Of a stretch of DNA of 64,000 nt, positions 55,685-64,000 are shown one piece after another. Both the position numbers and the translations under genes were made by a program. Origin of the DNA: Schwartzia succinivorans DSM 10502 (lineage in GTDB: Bacteria; Bacillota; Negativicutes; Selenomonadales; Selenomonadaceae); assembly GCF_900129225.1 (NCBI RefSeq), contig NZ_FQUG01000005.1, positions 248,001 to 312,000 on the forward strand, in the 5' to 3' direction. Position 1 is the first letter of the stretch, and each line of letters opens with the position of its first letter. The notes below the pieces were generated by a model. The model worked only from the letters and a program-made list of their open reading frames with translations. It was not told the DNA's origin and did not search any database.

Positions 55685-55787
55685 CATAAAGAATATGTTC
55701 TTTTTTGTACATTATTATCATATAAATATATGGATCATTTATTCTTGGCAATAGCGTGAGAGAGTTTTAGGGGGAAAACGGAGTTTC

Positions 55788-57053
55788 ATGGAAAAATTGG
55801 TAATCAACGGCGGACACCGCCTGGAGGGACGGGTAAAAATCAGCGGCGCAAAGAATGCGGTGCTGCCTATCATTGCTGCAACGCTTCTTGGGCAGAATGA
55901 ACCAAGCCGTCTTGATGAGGTGCCGGCGCTTGATGATGTTCATACGATTTCTGAGGTTATATCGGCGCTTGGTGTAGATGCCGTATTTGATGAGGAAGAA
56001 AATCAGCTCAGGGTTGATGCGTGCAAAATTACGAGCTGTGAGGCTCCTTATGATCTTGTGAGGAAGATGCGTGCATCATTTCTTATCATGGGGCCGCTTC
56101 TGGCCCGTTGCGGCAAGGCACGCATTTCGCTGCCGGGCGGCTGTGCAATAGGTACACGTCCTATTGACTTGCATCTTAAGGGCTTTGAGGCACTGGGAGC
56201 AAAAATTGAAATAGGTCATGGCTTTATTGATGCCAGCGCGCCGCAGGGACTCAAGGGAGCGCGAATTTATCTTGATTTCCCGAGCGTAGGAGCAACGGAG
56301 AATATTATCATGGCGGCTTCTATGGCAGAGGGGCAGACTATACTTGAAAATCCTGCTCAGGAGCCTGAAATCATTGACTTGGCGAATTATCTTAATGTCA
56401 TGGGAGCAAAGATTCGCGGAGCAGGAACAAACCTCATAAAAATCGAGGGTGTTGAAAAGCTTCACGGTGCCGCGTACACGGTTATTCCTGACCGTATTGA
56501 AGCCGGTACCTATATGGTCGCCGCAGCTATGACTCATGGAGACGTGTATATTGAAAATGCCATAAGTGAGCATTTAAAGCCTGTTATTGCAAAACTTAAG
56601 GAGGCAGGCGTTTCCATTGAGGAGGAAGTGGACGGTATACGTGTCCGCTGCGAGGGACAGCCGAAAGCTGTTGATATCAAGACTATGCCGTATCCGGGAT
56701 TCCCTACGGATATGCAGGCACAGTTCATGGCGATGCTTGCCATATCAGAGGGAACAGGTATGGTGACGGAGACGGTATTCGAGAACCGTTTCATGCATGT
56801 GGACGAGCTCAAACGTATGGGTGCGAATATTAAGATTGACGGACGTACATCGGTTGTTGAGGGAGTCTCTAAGCTGACAGGCTGCCAGGTCAAGGCGACA
56901 GACTTGCGCGCGGGTGCTGCGATGGTGCTTGCAGGTCTTGTGGCGGACGGGGAGACGCAGATAGGCTATATTCATCATATAGACCGAGGATATGACCATC
57001 TGGTGCAGAAGCTTGTAGCTCTGGGCGCTGATATCAAGCGTATCGAGGAGTAA
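55788..57053 (+). CDS. murA: UDP-N-acetylglucosamine 1-carboxyvinyltransferase
   Basis: The 421-residue enzyme makes the first committed step of peptidoglycan synthesis in the cytoplasm. [20 protein letters not shown] and [12 protein letters not shown] are the N-terminal loop, [20 protein letters not shown] holds the fosfomycin-target Cys near residue 115 (so a sensitive form), and [20 protein letters not shown] the C-terminal end. It is 4 bases ahead of the ArnT-like gene. An alternative copy (murZ) elsewhere is possible. Confidence 0.97.
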   Translation: MEKLVINGGHRLEGRVKISGAKNAVLPIIAATLLGQNEPSRLDEVPALDDVHTISEVISALGVDAVFDEEENQLRVDACKITSCEAPYDLVRKMRASFLIMGPLLARCGKARISLPGGCAIGTRPIDLHLKGFEALGAKIEIGHGFIDASAPQGLKGARIYLDFPSVGATENIIMAASMAEGQTILENPAQEPEIIDLANYLNVMGAKIRGAGTNLIKIEGVEKLHGAAYTVIPDRIEAGTYMVAAAMTHGDVYIENAISEHLKPVIAKLKEAGVSIEEEVDGIRVRCEGQPKAVDIKTMPYPGFPTDMQAQFMAMLAISEGTGMVTETVFENRFMHVDELKRMGANIKIDGRTSVVEGVSKLTGCQVKATDLRAGAAMVLAGLVADGETQIGYIHHIDRGYDHLVQKLVALGADIKRIEE

Positions 57054-57057
57054 GAGG

Positions 57058-58521
57058 ATGTCAATCGAGCGTAGACCTATACTATTCTTTGTTGTTTTTA
57101 CCCTTGCACTTTATCTCTTGGGTAACGGCATGATTCCAGCGACAGACCCGGTGGAAACAAATTACACGCAGACTGCCAAGGAAATGCTTGCCTCGGGAGA
57201 TTTCATATCTCCGAGGATATTTGGAAATTTCTGGTATGATAAGCCTGTATTTTTCTACTGGGAGCTTATAGGTGCTTTCAGCCTTTTTGGAATCAGTGAT
57301 TTTTCGGCCCGTTTGTTTCCGTCGGTATTTGGCATGATAGGCGTTTTGATGACGTATTGGTTCGCAAAACGCATCTATGACAAAAAGACCGCCGGCTATG
57401 CGGCACTGATGCTGGCAACATCCTTTGGATACTGGCTCGTGTCAAAGACTATCATCACTGACATGACGCTGTTTGTGTTCTTCAATGCGGTGTTGGTATT
57501 CTTTTATATTGCCTATACGAGTGAGAACAAGAAATGGTATTATCTCTGCTATCTTTTCGCAGGACTTGCAGTACTTACGAAAGGTCCTATCGGGATTCTG
57601 CTTCCGGGACTCGTAGTCACCATATTTATATGCGTGCGCCGTGATTTCAAGGAAATTCTCAGGATGAAGCCGCTGGGCTTTGTGGTTTTTGTTGCTGTGG
57701 TTGCCGTGTGGTATTATCCGATGATTGTGCTTCACGGTGATGATTTCATCAAGAATTTTCTGGGAGTTCATAACGTACTCCGTGCCACTCAGTCGGAGCA
57801 TCCGCTGTGGAATGTATGGTGGTATTATTCAGTACTGTTCTTCCTGATATTTATGCCATGGTCCTTTATGACGCTTCCGAAGACGCTTGCGAGATACGTG
57901 AAGGCGTATCGTGAAAACCATGAGCTTCCGAAATTTGATCAGACGCAGCTGTTCCTTTTGATTTGGGCAATAACAGTTACACTATTTTATCAGAACATGG
58001 CAACGAAATATACTACGTATACGCTGCCTACACTTTTGCCGATATCCATTCTGGGTGCGCGGTACATGATAAATCATGACCGTCTTTTCAAGCGTACGGC
58101 GGCTGTTTGGACAATCTGCCTTGTGGTACTCACGTTCCTGGTGGCAATACCTGTTACTAGAAATCAGGGTTATTCCCAATGGGAAGCAGGGGCGTATCTG
58201 AAGGAAATCTGTAATGATGATGACCTTATAGTCGAGATTGGTGATTACAAGGTTTCGCTGACGTATTACAGTGACCTCAAGGTATACCGTCTTGAAACAA
58301 GAGCGGATGTGCAGAAGGAGCGTCCTGACGGCAAGAGCTGGAAGGCGAAAAATTTCATGCCGTTCTATGCGATAGAGGATCTTCCAAGGGATAAAAAAGT
58401 GTACCTTCTGGTACAGTCAAAACGAAGAAAAGCATTTGAAGCTAATATGAAGGTTGATGAGTGGGAGCTTGTAAGGACATTCCCGCGCTTCGAGCTTTTT
58501 GTACGAAAACCGCAAAGCTGA
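57058..58521 (+). CDS. ArnT-like GT39 family glycosyltransferase
   Basis: The 487-residue polytopic protein has about ten to twelve helices and the PMT/ArnT acidic loop ATDPVETNYTQTAKEMLASG just after the first helix, with DPVE as the likely metal-binding motif. FWYDKPVFFYWELI is the second conserved loop. ArnT transfers 4-amino-arabinose to lipid A; others move different sugars. Co-transcription with murA suggests an envelope function, but the acceptor and donor are not shown. A terminator follows. Confidence 0.9.
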   Translation: MSIERRPILFFVVFTLALYLLGNGMIPATDPVETNYTQTAKEMLASGDFISPRIFGNFWYDKPVFFYWELIGAFSLFGISDFSARLFPSVFGMIGVLMTYWFAKRIYDKKTAGYAALMLATSFGYWLVSKTIITDMTLFVFFNAVLVFFYIAYTSENKKWYYLCYLFAGLAVLTKGPIGILLPGLVVTIFICVRRDFKEILRMKPLGFVVFVAVVAVWYYPMIVLHGDDFIKNFLGVHNVLRATQSEHPLWNVWWYYSVLFFLIFMPWSFMTLPKTLARYVKAYRENHELPKFDQTQLFLLIWAITVTLFYQNMATKYTTYTLPTLLPISILGARYMINHDRLFKRTAAVWTICLVVLTFLVAIPVTRNQGYSQWEAGAYLKEICNDDDLIVEIGDYKVSLTYYSDLKVYRLETRADVQKERPDGKSWKAKNFMPFYAIEDLPRDKKVYLLVQSKRRKAFEANMKVDEWELVRTFPRFELFVRKPQS

Positions 58522-58525
58522 AATA

Positions 58526-58566
58526 AACGGCGCTCATCTTATGAAGGTGGGCGCTGTTCGTTTTGT
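58526..58566 (+). terminator. Terminator after the ArnT-like gene
   Basis: AACGGCGCTCATCTT and AAGGTGGGCGCTGTT pair with three G-U around ATG, followed by TTCGTTTTGT. Confidence 0.7.
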
Positions 58567-58661
58567 ATACAGTCGGGTGCGGTAGAAAAACTCTCTTATT
58601 TGCAGTATAATAATCCTTATACATAAAACACGAAAACTTAAATAATACAGGAGGTCATGGT

Positions 58662-59720
58662 ATGAGCAAGATGGACTCTCCAATAGATTTGGGCAGGCTG
58701 TCCTGCAGAAACCGCATTGTGCGTTCTGCTACACACAGCTTTCTTGGCTCTCAGGACGGAAAAATAACAGAAGCGGAGCTGGCAATGTATGAGACGCTGG
58801 CTAAAAATGAGGTTGGGCTGATTATCTCGGGACACTGCTGTGTTGCACGTGGCGGCCGTGCCAACGAGGAACAGATAAATGTTTATGATGACAGCTGTAT
58901 TGATGGAATACGGATGGCAGCGGAGCGCATACACGAAAACGGGGCGCGCTTTGTTGTGCAGCTCAGTCATGCAGGTCCGCGGGCAATCGATACCGAGGAT
59001 TTGGCGGATGTTACGGCGCGTCCACTGAAAAAGGGACGTAATGCCAGAGAGATGACTGTTGAGGAAATCCATGCAGTAGAGAAGGCCTTTGTCGAGGCAG
59101 CCGTGCGTGTCAAGAGTGCGGGCGCTGACGGAGTGCAGCTTCATGCGGCGCATTCATATCTTTTGTCCCGTTTTTTGGATCCGACCTTCAATCAGCGCAC
59201 TGATGAATACGGAGGCAGCCGGGAGGGAAGATTCCGCATTGTGGAGGAAATTATCCGAGGCATTCAGGAGGCGTGCGGAGAGGATTTCCCGGTGCTGGTG
59301 AAAATCAACTGTGATTCGAAGACGGATGATGAAGCATACGAGCATGACCTCGTATACATGCTGTCACGTACGAAGAAGCTGAAAATCGCTCTTGTGGAGC
59401 TGTCTGGAGTTGCATTTCTCGACGAGCCGAGGGATAAGCATGTCTATTACTTTGAACGTATATCGCGTTTAAGGCGTGTGGTAGAGCAGCCTATGAGTCT
59501 TGTGGGGGGCGTTCGTTCTCTTGAGGATATTGATAAGGTTTTGACCGACGGCATAGATATGGTTTCCATGAGCCGTGCTTTTGTATGCGAACCTGATATC
59601 ATAAAAAAACTTAAAAACGGAGAGAAATCCCAGTGCCTTTCCTGCAACCGCTGCTTTGTCATTGCCCATCTCCATCCGGGGATGCGCTGTGTGCGGCAGC
59701 GAAAGCTTTTGAAAAAATAA
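58662..59720 (+). CDS. NADH:flavin oxidoreductase, old yellow enzyme family
   Basis: The 352-residue barrel protein binds FMN: CRNRIVRSATHSFLGSQDGK, VGLIISGHCCVARGGRANEE, VVQLSHAGPRAI, GADGVQLHAAHSYLLSRFLD and NQRTDEYGGSREGRFRIVEE are all typical of the 2,4-dienoyl-CoA reductase/OYE group. The C-terminal CLSCNRCFVIAHLHPGMRC looks like the four-cysteine cluster that holds 4Fe-4S in the longer 650-residue enzymes, but here the protein ends there and lacks the NADPH-binding half. An electron-transfer partner encoded elsewhere is implied. Substrate unknown. AGGAGGTCATGGT precedes the ATG. Confidence 0.9.
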   Translation: MSKMDSPIDLGRLSCRNRIVRSATHSFLGSQDGKITEAELAMYETLAKNEVGLIISGHCCVARGGRANEEQINVYDDSCIDGIRMAAERIHENGARFVVQLSHAGPRAIDTEDLADVTARPLKKGRNAREMTVEEIHAVEKAFVEAAVRVKSAGADGVQLHAAHSYLLSRFLDPTFNQRTDEYGGSREGRFRIVEEIIRGIQEACGEDFPVLVKINCDSKTDDEAYEHDLVYMLSRTKKLKIALVELSGVAFLDEPRDKHVYYFERISRLRRVVEQPMSLVGGVRSLEDIDKVLTDGIDMVSMSRAFVCEPDIIKKLKNGEKSQCLSCNRCFVIAHLHPGMRCVRQRKLLKK

Positions 59721-59724
59721 AAGT

Positions 59725-59776
59725 ACAGGGACGGTGTGATAAATTTTTTGTTTGTCACATCGTCCTGTTTTTATTT
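59725..59776 (+). terminator. Terminator after the oxidoreductase gene
   Basis: ACAGGGACGGTGTGA and TCACATCGTCCTGT pair with one bulged G and one G-U, then TTTTTATTT. Confidence 0.75.
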
Positions 59777-59855
59777 AAAGGCAAAGGAATTGACAGAAAA
59801 AATTGGGAAATGGTGTTACAATATGAAGGTATCTGAATACTCGGGAGGAAATTAA

Positions 59856-60497
59856 ATGTCAAAATTTTGTACGAACTGCGGCGAAGCTCTGACGGAGGGA
59901 ACAAGATTCTGCGTCAAATGCGGAGCAGAGATTTCCGCAGACAGGAAGGAAATAAATGATGTTCAGCAGTATGAGGCTGTGAATCGTGAGCCTGAGCAGG
60001 ATGAGAAGCTCGGGTATGAGAAGGACTTCGAGGAGTATGAGGACGAAAAGGATTTCGTATATTATGTAAAGAAGGTACTGGTTTTCGCGCTGCTGGCTGC
60101 AGTTATGTTCGAATCGAAATATTACCACAAGCATGATCATCTTTATATTCCGGCGGTGATTCAGGAAACGTTTGGAATCGGAAGCAGCGCAGATATCGAA
60201 AAGGTTAAAAACAGCTCCCTGAGAGAATTCCCCGGAGTAAAGATAGGGAAGGAAATGGACCGCTTCTTTGATGATGCGAAATGGAGTTCTGAGGATATGG
60301 GAAAAGGAGGAAAACGTGTCACCTGCTCAGGCACGTGTATATGGGAAGGACGTACGTCGAAGGCAAAAATTTCCTTTATTGTGGTTAATAATGGGATATT
60401 GGGCTATGGAGCCGTGACGATGAATGGGGTGAAACTCAGCCCGGAAGATTCGCAGGATGTGATGCGAACAATAATGAGAAGGGAGTACAGCCTGTAA
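59856..60497 (+). CDS. Zinc-ribbon protein with a possible membrane segment
   Basis: The 213-residue product begins with a zinc-ribbon (FCTNCGEALTEGTRFCVKCG), followed by a long acidic linker (EYEDEKDFVYYVKK), one hydrophobic helix (VLVFALLAAVMFES) at about residue 75 and a C-terminal domain (DAKWSSEDMGKGGKRVTCSG) whose beta-rich fold I do not recognise. It resembles zinc-ribbon membrane proteins of Firmicutes with unknown roles. GGGAGGAAATTAA precedes the ATG. The next gene, fliB, begins 31 bases after it. Confidence 0.7.
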   Translation: MSKFCTNCGEALTEGTRFCVKCGAEISADRKEINDVQQYEAVNREPEQDEKLGYEKDFEEYEDEKDFVYYVKKVLVFALLAAVMFESKYYHKHDHLYIPAVIQETFGIGSSADIEKVKNSSLREFPGVKIGKEMDRFFDDAKWSSEDMGKGGKRVTCSGTCIWEGRTSKAKISFIVVNNGILGYGAVTMNGVKLSPEDSQDVMRTIMRREYSL

Positions 60498-60528
60498 CTC
60501 GGCAGATGCGCTGGAAGGGAGCGGACGT

Positions 60529-61701
60529 ATGGGAACAGAAAGAGTATACCTCGTAAGCCAGCCTGATGATTTTGAGGACTTTATCTGTACCGGTGCGCTC
60601 TGCCCTGACAGCTGCTGCATAGGATGGTGGGATATAGTTCTGGATGATGCGGCGCTGGAGCGCTACCATAAGGAACGGGACGGGGAGTTCCGCGAGATGC
60701 TTGCTCACGCGGTGGCGTGGGAGAAGGAAGATGGAAGGCCGATTGCGGTTATCCGCATGGGCGCCGGAAAGCGCTGCCCGTTCCTTAGAAACGACGGCTG
60801 GTGCAGTATTCAGCGTCGGACAGAGGAAAAGAACCTTTCCATGACCTGCCGGACATATCCGCGTGTTTTGTACCATTTCCGCGGGGGTGAAGCATTTCGC
60901 TCAGTATGTGTTTCGTGCCCTGCGGCTGCAGAGCAGGTGCTTCTTCGAAATACTCCGCTGACATTTGTTGAAAAGGAAGTTCCTGCATCCTGGGAGGACG
61001 GCCTGCGTGTTCAGGGGAGAGAAGAGCATATTAAAGGAACTGCAGGAATTGTTCGTGCACACCTGATGAAAATTATCAGGGACGAAAACCTGACTTTAGC
61101 TGACCGTATTAGAAAATGTGACGCTTTTGTCTGGAAGGTGGAGTCGTTTTCAGGACATCATGCAGAGCATCATATCATGCAGTATATAGACGAGGAAGAG
61201 GCAGGAGGTATATCATATGCCCCGGTTTCTGAGGAGGTACACCTTGCCGCGGTGCGTTCTGTCTTAAAAATGAGGAGGCAGAATCCTTCGCTTCGGCCTG
61301 ATTTTGCTTCGAGGCTTGAGGATGTTCTCTTTCATACCTCGGAGATTAAAAGCTGGCGTGATAATCTGGAATTTTATGATGCCTTTGCCAAGAAAAGGCT
61401 CAGACTATTCTGGATGAATCATCTCCTGCTGCAGATTTTTCAGGATATGCTCCCGACTGAGGAAACGAATCAGACAGGTGAGATATGGACAAGGCTGATA
61501 ATTGTTTTTTCGTTGGTACTGTCATTTGTGCAGACAGATTTTATCACTTCGCCTGATGACTGGACGGTCAAAAGAGCTGCTGCTGCCGTACAGCTGGGGG
61601 TGCGCTTTACGAAGCATGATGACGCTTTTTTGAATCAGGTACTTGCTGCTGTCGGAGAAAAAGCCGGTTTTAGGGAGTTTTGCCGTGAATTGATTGGGTG
61701 A
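60529..61701 (+). CDS. fliB: FliB family flagellin lysine N-methylase
   Basis: The 390-residue protein has the FliB cysteine pattern: DFICTGALCPDSCCIGWWDI at the N terminus, CPFLRNDGWCSIQRRT, SMTCRTYPRVLYHF and VCVSCPAAAEQVLL, consistent with a metal or Fe-S centre. FliB methylates lysines of flagellin. This supports a flagellated organism. No flagellin or flagellar gene is adjacent, so it is not in a motility operon here. The spacing to the zinc-ribbon gene is short, so the two may be one transcript. Confidence 0.85.
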   Translation: MGTERVYLVSQPDDFEDFICTGALCPDSCCIGWWDIVLDDAALERYHKERDGEFREMLAHAVAWEKEDGRPIAVIRMGAGKRCPFLRNDGWCSIQRRTEEKNLSMTCRTYPRVLYHFRGGEAFRSVCVSCPAAAEQVLLRNTPLTFVEKEVPASWEDGLRVQGREEHIKGTAGIVRAHLMKIIRDENLTLADRIRKCDAFVWKVESFSGHHAEHHIMQYIDEEEAGGISYAPVSEEVHLAAVRSVLKMRRQNPSLRPDFASRLEDVLFHTSEIKSWRDNLEFYDAFAKKRLRLFWMNHLLLQIFQDMLPTEETNQTGEIWTRLIIVFSLVLSFVQTDFITSPDDWTVKRAAAAVQLGVRFTKHDDAFLNQVLAAVGEKAGFREFCRELIG

Positions 61702-61734
61702 GGCTTTGCGTATGATATGGAAAGGGGCTTTCCT

Positions 61735-62481
61735 ATGAAAAAAATGGCAATTCTCTGTGGTGTTCTTTTCTGTATTGCGGCTGGAATAGGAGCGTATGCA
61801 GCGATTTCACGCAGTGTCGGTACGGAAAATGCTGCAGCTGCGCGGGTTGAGCAGCAGGCACGGGAAGCGCAGTATGTAAGAGAGCGGGATGAAAAATACC
61901 GCAGGCTTCTGGAGCAGGGGACAAGGGAGCTTTATGAACTGAAGGATGCGCGCTCTGCACGGCAGACGCTGGAGCAGGCTCTTGATACCGCGCTGGATGA
62001 CACGCAGAGATATCAGGCGTGGAGATGGCTTGCCGAGGCGGCCGAAGATACTGACCCGGCGCTAAGGAAAAAGGCAGGGCAGCAGATGGCAGCTATCGGG
62101 AAAAGCGGGCGTGAGCGCAGCGAGGGGCTGTTTGTAGCGGCTCAGGCGGAGGAAAAGCTCGGGGCTGCAAGAGAAGCGGTTAAGGGCTACAGAGCGGCGG
62201 CTGCAGGCTATGAGAAGGAAGGCGATTTTATTGAGGCGTGCAGATGCCTTCAATACGCAGCTGACGCGGCCCTGCTTCCGGGGCTTAGGGACATCAGATT
62301 ATGCAAAAATATCCTTGCTCAGGAAGAAAAGCTTCTGAAGAGAGCAGAGGAAGGCTCCAAGAGAGATATGCTTCTTTATGATTTGCAGCTGGCAAAGGCA
62401 GATATTGAACGCCGTGAAGGTCATAAAGAGGAAGCACAGAGAAAATTTGCGGAAATAGAAGGAAATTCAGAAAAAAGATAG
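61735..62481 (+). CDS. Membrane-anchored TPR-like protein
   Basis: GGAAAGGGG supports ATG 61735, giving 248 residues. A lysine-started signal anchor (MKKMAILCGVLFCIAAGIGA) is followed by an all-helical, alanine- and charge-rich part with TPR-like spacing (DARSARQTLEQALDTALDDT, YQAWRWLAEAAED, GAAREAVKGYRAAAAGYEKE). No family recognised. Probably exported and anchored, with a protein-binding role. It starts 33 bases after fliB. Confidence 0.6.
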   Translation: MKKMAILCGVLFCIAAGIGAYAAISRSVGTENAAAARVEQQAREAQYVRERDEKYRRLLEQGTRELYELKDARSARQTLEQALDTALDDTQRYQAWRWLAEAAEDTDPALRKKAGQQMAAIGKSGRERSEGLFVAAQAEEKLGAAREAVKGYRAAAAGYEKEGDFIEACRCLQYAADAALLPGLRDIRLCKNILAQEEKLLKRAEEGSKRDMLLYDLQLAKADIERREGHKEEAQRKFAEIEGNSEKR

Positions 62482-62562
62482 AAGTATAAAAGGATATTAA
62501 TTTTTACATTTTGCAGTTGGTAAAAAATCTGTGGGCAAGTCCGCAGAGAAAGGATTTTTGGG

Positions 62563-64000
62563 ATGAAACAGTTTTCCTACCGCTTCAGGGATAAAAAAGA
62601 ACTGGCATCATGTCTGGAAGCTTTGCGAAGCGAAGCCCCAATGGAATATAAATCTGTGCTTGCCAGCCTTTATACGGCCGATGAATGGGAGAACGTTAAT
62701 GAGTTTCGACAGGAAGTGGAAAAGACTCTGCCGCGGGCAACGGTTGTCGGGACCTCTTCAGACCATACCATACTGCATGGAAGCATAATAGAAAAAGAGA
62801 ATATCCTTGTAGTTCAGTTCTTTGAGCATACAGTGGCAACGCTGCAGGTTTATGATTTTGATGTGTTGTCACCGGGAGCATCGGGAAAAGCTTTGGCAAA
62901 TCTTGTGAAGCATATTGATGACCTTGCAGGCGTCGAGCTTCTGACTGTACCGGGGCGCTTTAACACGAAGCCGTTTCTTGATTCACTGTCAGTTCTGCCT
63001 GTTTCTATTCCTGTTTTCGGAGGGGTGGCAAACTGCGAAATACCGGATTTTCAGCCGTTTGTATTTGCAGGGGATTCGCACATGACCTCAGGGGTTGTGG
63101 TGATTCTTTTCAGAAGCAGCAGGCTGAAGTTTTTCGTCTACGGAGGGCTGGGCTGGAAGCCGCTCGGAGTGCCGATGAGTATCACAAAGCTCAGCGACGA
63201 CGGGATGACGATTGAAGAGCTTGACTATCAGCCGGCATTTCATGTTTATGATAAGTATCTCCATGTTTCCCACAGTAAATCAATGGAGAAGGATCTCTTT
63301 GCTTTTCCGCTTATGCTTGAAAGAAACGGTGTTGAGATAGCGCGGCTTCCTGTTGAGATAACGCCTGATGAATATCTGCGCTTCGTCTGCGGATTTACAA
63401 AGGGTGAGAAGCTGCGGCTTGCTTATGGGGATCCGGAGGAGATTCTGGCCAGCTCGAAGCGTGCGCAGCATTACATGGCTTTTTTTGCTCCTGAGGCAAT
63501 ATTGTTTTTTGACTGTGTAAGCCGAAATCGTTTTATGCAGGACAGTGCTGAGACGGAGCTGCGTCCTTTTGAAAGCATAGCGCCGAACGCCGGATATTTT
63601 TCTCACGGAGAAATCACCCGCGCCGGAAGGAACGTCGTAACGATGAATATGGTCATGTTGACCGTCGGAATGAGGGAAAAGGCGGCGGAAAACGTGCTCC
63701 CGCTTACGGAATCCGGGGCAGGGGACTCGGAGCTGACAGGCTCAATGTCGCTTGTGAAGCGCCTTGCCAGCTTTATTACAGTTGTTTCAAAGGAGCTTGA
63801 GGAGGCAAATAAAAAGCTTGAGCGCCTGGCGCGTCATGACAGGCTGACTTCAATATATAACCGCGGTGAAATCGAGTCCATAATGCAGGACGCGCTGCTC
63901 AGAAACCGTGAATTAGGTTCGGTACCGGTTTCCATCATCATGCTGGATATCGATAACTTCAAGCAGGTAAATGACAAATACGGGCATGCGGTGGGTGATG
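62563..64000 (+). CDS. FIST-sensor diguanylate cyclase, second copy, cut by window end
   Basis: The frame from ATG 62563 is open to the window end (about 479 residues visible). It starts MKQFSYRFRDKKELASCLEA, like the protein at 24693-26447, with the FIST N and C segments (LGWKPLGVPMSITKL, FFDCVSRNRFMQDSAETELR), the linker (ELEEANKKLERLARHDRLTS) and the beginning of the GGDEF domain (YNRGEIESIMQD and LDIDNFKQVNDKYGHAVGD). The GGDEF signature itself lies just past the end, so its catalytic state cannot be judged. The two proteins are paralogues with diverged sensor domains, so they probably respond to different ligands. Confidence 0.88.
   Translation, partial: MKQFSYRFRDKKELASCLEALRSEAPMEYKSVLASLYTADEWENVNEFRQEVEKTLPRATVVGTSSDHTILHGSIIEKENILVVQFFEHTVATLQVYDFDVLSPGASGKALANLVKHIDDLAGVELLTVPGRFNTKPFLDSLSVLPVSIPVFGGVANCEIPDFQPFVFAGDSHMTSGVVVILFRSSRLKFFVYGGLGWKPLGVPMSITKLSDDGMTIEELDYQPAFHVYDKYLHVSHSKSMEKDLFAFPLMLERNGVEIARLPVEITPDEYLRFVCGFTKGEKLRLAYGDPEEILASSKRAQHYMAFFAPEAILFFDCVSRNRFMQDSAETELRPFESIAPNAGYFSHGEITRAGRNVVTMNMVMLTVGMREKAAENVLPLTESGAGDSELTGSMSLVKRLASFITVVSKELEEANKKLERLARHDRLTSIYNRGEIESIMQDALLRNRELGSVPVSIIMLDIDNFKQVNDKYGHAVGD

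Noticed and set aside
59790-59822. Candidate promoter TTGACA...TACAAT before the zinc-ribbon gene
   Set aside because: The spacer is 21 bases, too long for a normal sigma-A promoter.

Overview
The window looks like a chromosomal segment of a motile, anaerobic, outer-membraned Firmicute of the Negativicutes, probably Selenomonadaceae. This is an inference from gene content: a class I superoxide reductase, a FliB-type flagellin lysine methylase, ArnT-like and ArnC/DPM-like glycosyltransferases, DUF4127 and DUF2225 proteins, and a clostridial-style glgC-glgD-glgP-glgB-glgA operon. No rRNA, tRNA, CRISPR array or intact insertion sequence was seen.

Region 1 (1-15.2 kb, plus strand, visibly AT-rich) is a surface-glycan or flagellin-glycan cluster. 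It holds several methyltransferases (three FkbM-like, one DUF268, one with a zinc-ribbon N terminus), three consecutive proteins that begin with a Rossmann-like domain, a long protein with a GT11 fucosyltransferase-type N terminus, two GT2-like and one GT4 glycosyltransferase, a hexapeptide acetyltransferase and an NAD-dependent epimerase. Region 2 (15.2-22.6 kb) is a decayed accessory or defence-type island: a glycosyltransferase tail, a truncated HAD hydrolase, a KAP P-loop NTPase with a small membrane protein, an Rpn-type nuclease gene broken by an amber codon, a shortened HicB-like protein, an SMC/OLD-like ATPase paired with a TOPRIM-like protein, and a Fic gene that has lost its 5' part. 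Strong inverted repeats lie between these genes.

Region 3 (22.6-26.5 kb, minus strand) has two paralogous small secreted proteins flanking a superoxide reductase, two copies of a REP-like repeat, and a FIST-GGDEF diguanylate cyclase. Region 4 (26.6-35.1 kb, plus) has a dicarboxylate/amino-acid symporter, a universal stress protein, a DUF1294 protein, a YdjC/HpnK-like deacetylase with a GT2 and a polytopic GT-C-like protein, galE, a MEMO-AMMECR1 fusion and a small membrane protein.

Region 5 (35.2-46.9 kb) is a complete glycogen operon. It ends in a 1153-residue fusion of a GH13 amylase/neopullulanase with a GH77 4-alpha-glucanotransferase, so synthesis, branching, phosphorolysis and remodelling are encoded together. 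Region 6 (46.9-64 kb) carries DUF2225-DUF4127, a DeoR regulator, divergent serC and serA, a chemoreceptor, murA with an ArnT-like gene, an old-yellow-enzyme-type oxidoreductase, a zinc-ribbon membrane protein, fliB, a TPR-like anchored protein and a second FIST-GGDEF gene cut by the window end.
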